A stretch of DNA of 14,489 nt from an uncultured Bacteroides sp. GTDB lineage: Bacteria > Bacteroidota > Bacteroidia > Bacteroidales > Bacteroidaceae. The notes under the pieces were generated by a model, which made no database searches, had not been told where the DNA came from, and worked only from the letters and a program-made list of their open reading frames with translations. Shown here piece after piece: positions 11,541 through 14,489 of the stretch. How positions within the stretch are numbered: the first letter of the stretch is position 1; each line of letters begins with the position of its first letter. Location: the NCBI GenBank assembly GCA_959606905.1, contig CAUHML010000073.1:1-14489 (forward strand), in the 5' to 3' direction. The position numbers and the translations under genes are program-made.

Positions 11541-14360
11541 ATGAAAGCATTTACTCTCAAAACTTTGCTTAGTTGTGGCTTCTCACAATCTTTGTACATT
11601 TCTTTGATGAAAAAAGGAGGTGCGATTCTTTTATTGGCCTTGTTACCTGTTTCTATGATTTATGCGGATCATGAAACTTCTCCAAAGGATACGGTGAAGT
11701 TGGCATACAGTCCACAACAGATTGATGGGGCCGATCTGATGAAGGTGAAAGACGCCAATTTCGTAAACTCCCTGATAGGAAGAGTGGCGGGAGCTGCTAT
11801 TAATCCCAGTGCTTCCGGTGTGGGTGGTTCAGTAAGGATGGTGTTGCGTGGTTACCGTTCCATATTAAAATCCAACAATGTGCTTTTTACTTTGGATGGT
11901 GTACCTTTGCCACGATTGGAGCCAGAGCAATCTTTTAATGTAAATACCTCTAACTGGCAGACTGGTGATGGTATAGCAGCTTTCTCTCCTGATGATATAA
12001 AGAGCATTTCTGTTTTGAGTACCGCAGCAGCTTCTACTTTGTATGGTAGTCGTTCCGCTAGCGGTGTGGTGATGATTAATACAAAGAAAGCACATTCCGG
12101 AAAACTAAGAGTAGAGTTGGGGAATAGTACCACTTTCAGTTCGCCACTTGTCATGCCTGAATTCCAGCAGACCTACGTGGCGGGGTGGGGAGAAAAGACG
12201 AATCATCCTCAGTCATGGAATCCAGCAGACTTTTTCCGTACCGGACATACTATCAATAATTCCCTTAGCCTTTCTATAGGAAATGAATATAATCAAACCC
12301 GAGTATCGGCTGTCACAATGAATGGCACTGGCATCATTCCCAACAACGATGTAGATCGTTACAATTTCTCATTCCGGAATACATCTTCTTTATTAAATCA
12401 TAGACTGAAACTCGACTTTACTTTGAGATATATTCATACCGCAGAACAGAATATGTTATCGCAAGGTATGTATGGTAATCCATTGGTTCCTGTCTATTTG
12501 GTACCTGATGTGTTGCAAGAGCGTATTAGCGTCAATCCCGATTATAACTACAAGAATCATTTTGAAGTTTACGATCCGAAACTTGGGGCTAATGCGCAAT
12601 ATTGGCCTTTAGGAAACATGGGGATGGGTATGCAAAATCCTTATTGGATAATCAACCGGAATCTGTACAATCAGAAAAAGAGACGTTTACTAGGTGGGAT
12701 AGGAGCAAAATATGATTTGACCTCCTGGCTCAATGTGGCGGGGCGTATTCATTACGATCGTGATAAAGAAACTGCCACCGAAAAACTTTATGCGTCTTCT
12801 CTTCAAGCCAATCCTTTGGGCTCGTATTATGAGTCTGAAGATAAGAATACCCAGTTTTATTCCGATCTCCTGTTCAATGTCAATAAAAAGCTAGGGGACT
12901 TTTCGATTAATGCCACTTTAGGTTCTTCTATTTGTGATACGAAGTTTGATAACTCTTACATTGACGGTGCATTGGGAGTAGTGAATCAGTTTAATTTATC
13001 AGGGCTGGATAAACATGGGGGCTCTTACTATAGAGATCAAGACTTCAATTATCACGACCGGGCTACATCATTGTTTATGCTTGCGCAATTGGGATATAAA
13101 AACCTGTTATTTCTTGATTTGGGCGGACGAATGGAATGGCTGAAATTCTGGGATGATGATTCAAGTTATTCAACAGATGTTATCTATCCTTCGGTAGGGG
13201 TATCTGTAGTCCCAACAGGATGGTTGTCTGATAATCCCAACCGATTCCTTTCGTTTCTAAAACTCAATTATACCTATAGTGAAACCGGTAATAGTTTTAC
13301 TGATTATATCTTTTTGAATAAAAAAAGGGTGGGTTTGAAGCCCAGATTGGAGGATAATATGCTGGATCCCGAGCATACTAAGTCTCACGAAATAGGACTC
13401 AATGCAGGTTTTCTTAATGATAAAATCAGTTTGGCGTTTACAATGTACAAGACATCTACTTCCGATTTACCGTTTGGAGGATATCTTTCTATTCCCTTTC
13501 AGGGGGATATTTATTTCATGTATAATGGGGCCAAGGTTGATAATAAAGGTTTCGAGCTTATCTTGAGTACAAATATGAATATCGGGCAGGTAAAGTGGGA
13601 TGGACGTTTCACTTATTCTATCAATAAGAATGAAGTAAAGCAGCTTTTAGAACCTCAGAAAAATCCTATAACGGGTACCGATTTTAATTTAAAAGAAATC
13701 CAAATGGGTAAAGGTATCGGTTGGTATACTCCATTGAAGGAAGGTGGCTCTATAGGTGATATATATATTACAGATTTTCAGAGAGATGCACAGGGGAATG
13801 TTATTGTTGATAAATCCTCACAGACTGTCAATCCTGCATACGACTATGTGTATGCAGGTAATACTGATCCTAAATATACGATGGGCTTGGCTAACAGTTT
13901 TTTATGGAAAGGCTTTGAACTCGATTTTGTGATTCATGCCCGTTTTGGTGGTGTAGGTGTGTCGATGACGCAAGCTGCTATGGATCGATTTGGTGTCTCG
14001 CAGGCTACGGCAATAGCCCGTGATAATGGCGGTGTCTGGGTTAGTGATGAAAAGATTCCGGCAGAGAACTACTTTCGGCAGGTAGGACAGGCATGTACGG
14101 GAACAGTGTATACCTATGATGCCACTAATATTCGTCTTGCTGAAATGTCGATAGCCTATCATATCCCCGTTAACCGGTGGGTAAAATGGATACAAGATGT
14201 TCGGGTGGCATTAGTGGGACGTAATTTGCTTATGTTGTACAATAAAGCTCCGTTTGATCCGGAATCTACGGCAAGCACGGGAACCTGGGGGCAGGGCATA
14301 GACAATTTCCGTCAGCCTAGCTACAGAAACATGGGCTTTTCCGTTAATCTGACTTTTTGA
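11541..14360 (+). CDS. SusC/RagA-type TonB-linked outer-membrane protein, short N-terminus
   Basis: The product has 939 residues from ATG 11541. ATG 11535 and TTG 11532 in frame would add two or three residues; ATG 11608 would give a shorter, cleaner signal peptide beginning MKKGGAILLLALLPVSMIYA. Cleavage is expected near residue 42 (IYA-D). The plug domain follows almost at once (~60-185): GADLMKVKDANFVNSLIGRV, VRMVLRGYRSI, LFTLDGVPL and STLYGSRSASGVVMINTK are classic SusC plug motifs. The rest is a 22-strand-type barrel region ending YRNMGFSVNLTF, with the terminal Phe needed for outer-membrane assembly. The usual ~80-residue carboxypeptidase-regulatory-like N-terminal domain is missing. 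SusC proteins import glycans or peptides with a SusD lipoprotein and TonB energy. No susD start is visible within 129 bases downstream, where a hairpin stands instead, so the substrate cannot be inferred. Confidence 0.9.
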   Translation: MKAFTLKTLLSCGFSQSLYISLMKKGGAILLLALLPVSMIYADHETSPKDTVKLAYSPQQIDGADLMKVKDANFVNSLIGRVAGAAINPSASGVGGSVRMVLRGYRSILKSNNVLFTLDGVPLPRLEPEQSFNVNTSNWQTGDGIAAFSPDDIKSISVLSTAAASTLYGSRSASGVVMINTKKAHSGKLRVELGNSTTFSSPLVMPEFQQTYVAGWGEKTNHPQSWNPADFFRTGHTINNSLSLSIGNEYNQTRVSAVTMNGTGIIPNNDVDRYNFSFRNTSSLLNHRLKLDFTLRYIHTAEQNMLSQGMYGNPLVPVYLVPDVLQERISVNPDYNYKNHFEVYDPKLGANAQYWPLGNMGMGMQNPYWIINRNLYNQKKRRLLGGIGAKYDLTSWLNVAGRIHYDRDKETATEKLYASSLQANPLGSYYESEDKNTQFYSDLLFNVNKKLGDFSINATLGSSICDTKFDNSYIDGALGVVNQFNLSGLDKHGGSYYRDQDFNYHDRATSLFMLAQLGYKNLLFLDLGGRMEWLKFWDDDSSYSTDVIYPSVGVSVVPTGWLSDNPNRFLSFLKLNYTYSETGNSFTDYIFLNKKRVGLKPRLEDNMLDPEHTKSHEIGLNAGFLNDKISLAFTMYKTSTSDLPFGGYLSIPFQGDIYFMYNGAKVDNKGFELILSTNMNIGQVKWDGRFTYSINKNEVKQLLEPQKNPITGTDFNLKEIQMGKGIGWYTPLKEGGSIGDIYITDFQRDAQGNVIVDKSSQTVNPAYDYVYAGNTDPKYTMGLANSFLWKGFELDFVIHARFGGVGVSMTQAAMDRFGVSQATAIARDNGGVWVSDEKIPAENYFRQVGQACTGTVYTYDATNIRLAEMSIAYHIPVNRWVKWIQDVRVALVGRNLLMLYNKAPFDPESTASTGTWGQGIDNFRQPSYRNMGFSVNLTF

Positions 14361-14372
14361 TCTTCTTGAAAA

Positions 14373-14435
14373 AAGAGAACTTGTCCCGATAGGAGCTGTC
14401 AAAACTACTTCTGCCTCCTATCGGGAACAACTCTT
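14373..14435. terminator. Strong hairpin after the SusC-like gene
   Basis: TTGTCCCGATAGGAG (14381-14395) pairs with CTCCTATCGGGAACAA (14415-14430) with one bulged base, and AAGAG (14373-14377)/CTCTT (14431-14435) extend the stem. The T-run afterwards is weak on the plus strand (CTATT). The nearly symmetric structure could be a two-way terminator between converging genes. It makes co-transcription of a downstream susD from this gene less likely. Confidence 0.65.
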
Positions 14436-14489
14436 CTATTAAAAGTCCTTAACGAAACCCCAATCCATCACTTTTTATTTGTTTCTTTG

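Noticed and set aside
14436..14489. Possible 3' end of a converging minus-strand gene (a frame ending at TAA opposite 14450)
   Set aside because: Only about a dozen codons are visible and another frame also ends nearby, so no gene can be supported.
1..14489. tRNA, rRNA, transposase or integrase genes
   Set aside because: No cloverleaf-like sequence, rRNA motif or DDE/tyrosine-recombinase protein was recognised on either strand.

Overview
The window looks like an accessory region of a Bacteroides-type chromosome (Bacteroidota). The evidence is a SusC/RagA-type TonB-linked outer-membrane protein, an HU-HIG histone-like protein, a DUF4373-like protein, a T7-lysozyme-type amidase followed by a 'smalltalk'-type mini-protein, promoters of the Bacteroides form TAnnTTTG, and very few Shine-Dalgarno sites. 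Species cannot be fixed from the sequence alone.

Layout. (1) 1-422, minus: 5' part of a phage-CI-like HTH repressor, probably with an S24 peptidase domain, cut by the window edge. (2) 423-903: regulatory DNA without a clear gene. It holds a plus-strand promoter, four motif copies at an exact 22-base period, and a 7+7 palindrome. (3) 904-3664, plus: a cassette of a CxxC zinc-ribbon protein with an acidic tail, a DUF4373-like protein whose linker carries 21-base tandem repeats and an in-frame palindromic element, an HU-HIG protein with its own promoter, a cytoplasmic-type N-acetylmuramoyl-L-alanine amidase, and a 33-residue single-membrane-segment peptide overlapping the amidase stop. A hairpin closes the cassette. 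(4) 3769-11086, plus: a tight three-gene unit of a secreted beta-rich protein ending in one lone YD (RHS-type) motif, a 2055-residue secreted SpvB/FG-GAP/YD-repeat/RHS-core protein with a variable C-terminal domain, and a small exported protein 2 bases behind it, a candidate immunity protein. (5) 11087-11540: an intergenic region with three inverted repeats. (6) 11541-14360, plus: a SusC-like receptor without the usual N-terminal extension domain, followed by a strong hairpin and no SusD gene within view.

How it may work together (inference). The RHS protein resembles a Tc-toxin BC cocoon. It has a Sec signal peptide and an effector-like C-terminus whose residue order (His, then Cys) suggests a permuted papain/NlpC-like enzyme. 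A periplasmic partner protein is encoded directly behind it. Upstream, the amidase and coupled membrane peptide look like an endolysin/holin pair, and the region is flanked by a phage-type repressor. One testable model is a repressor-controlled envelope-opening module beside an exported RHS toxin. The parts may also be only neighbours, because the amidase/HU cassette is widespread in Bacteroides beside many kinds of loci.
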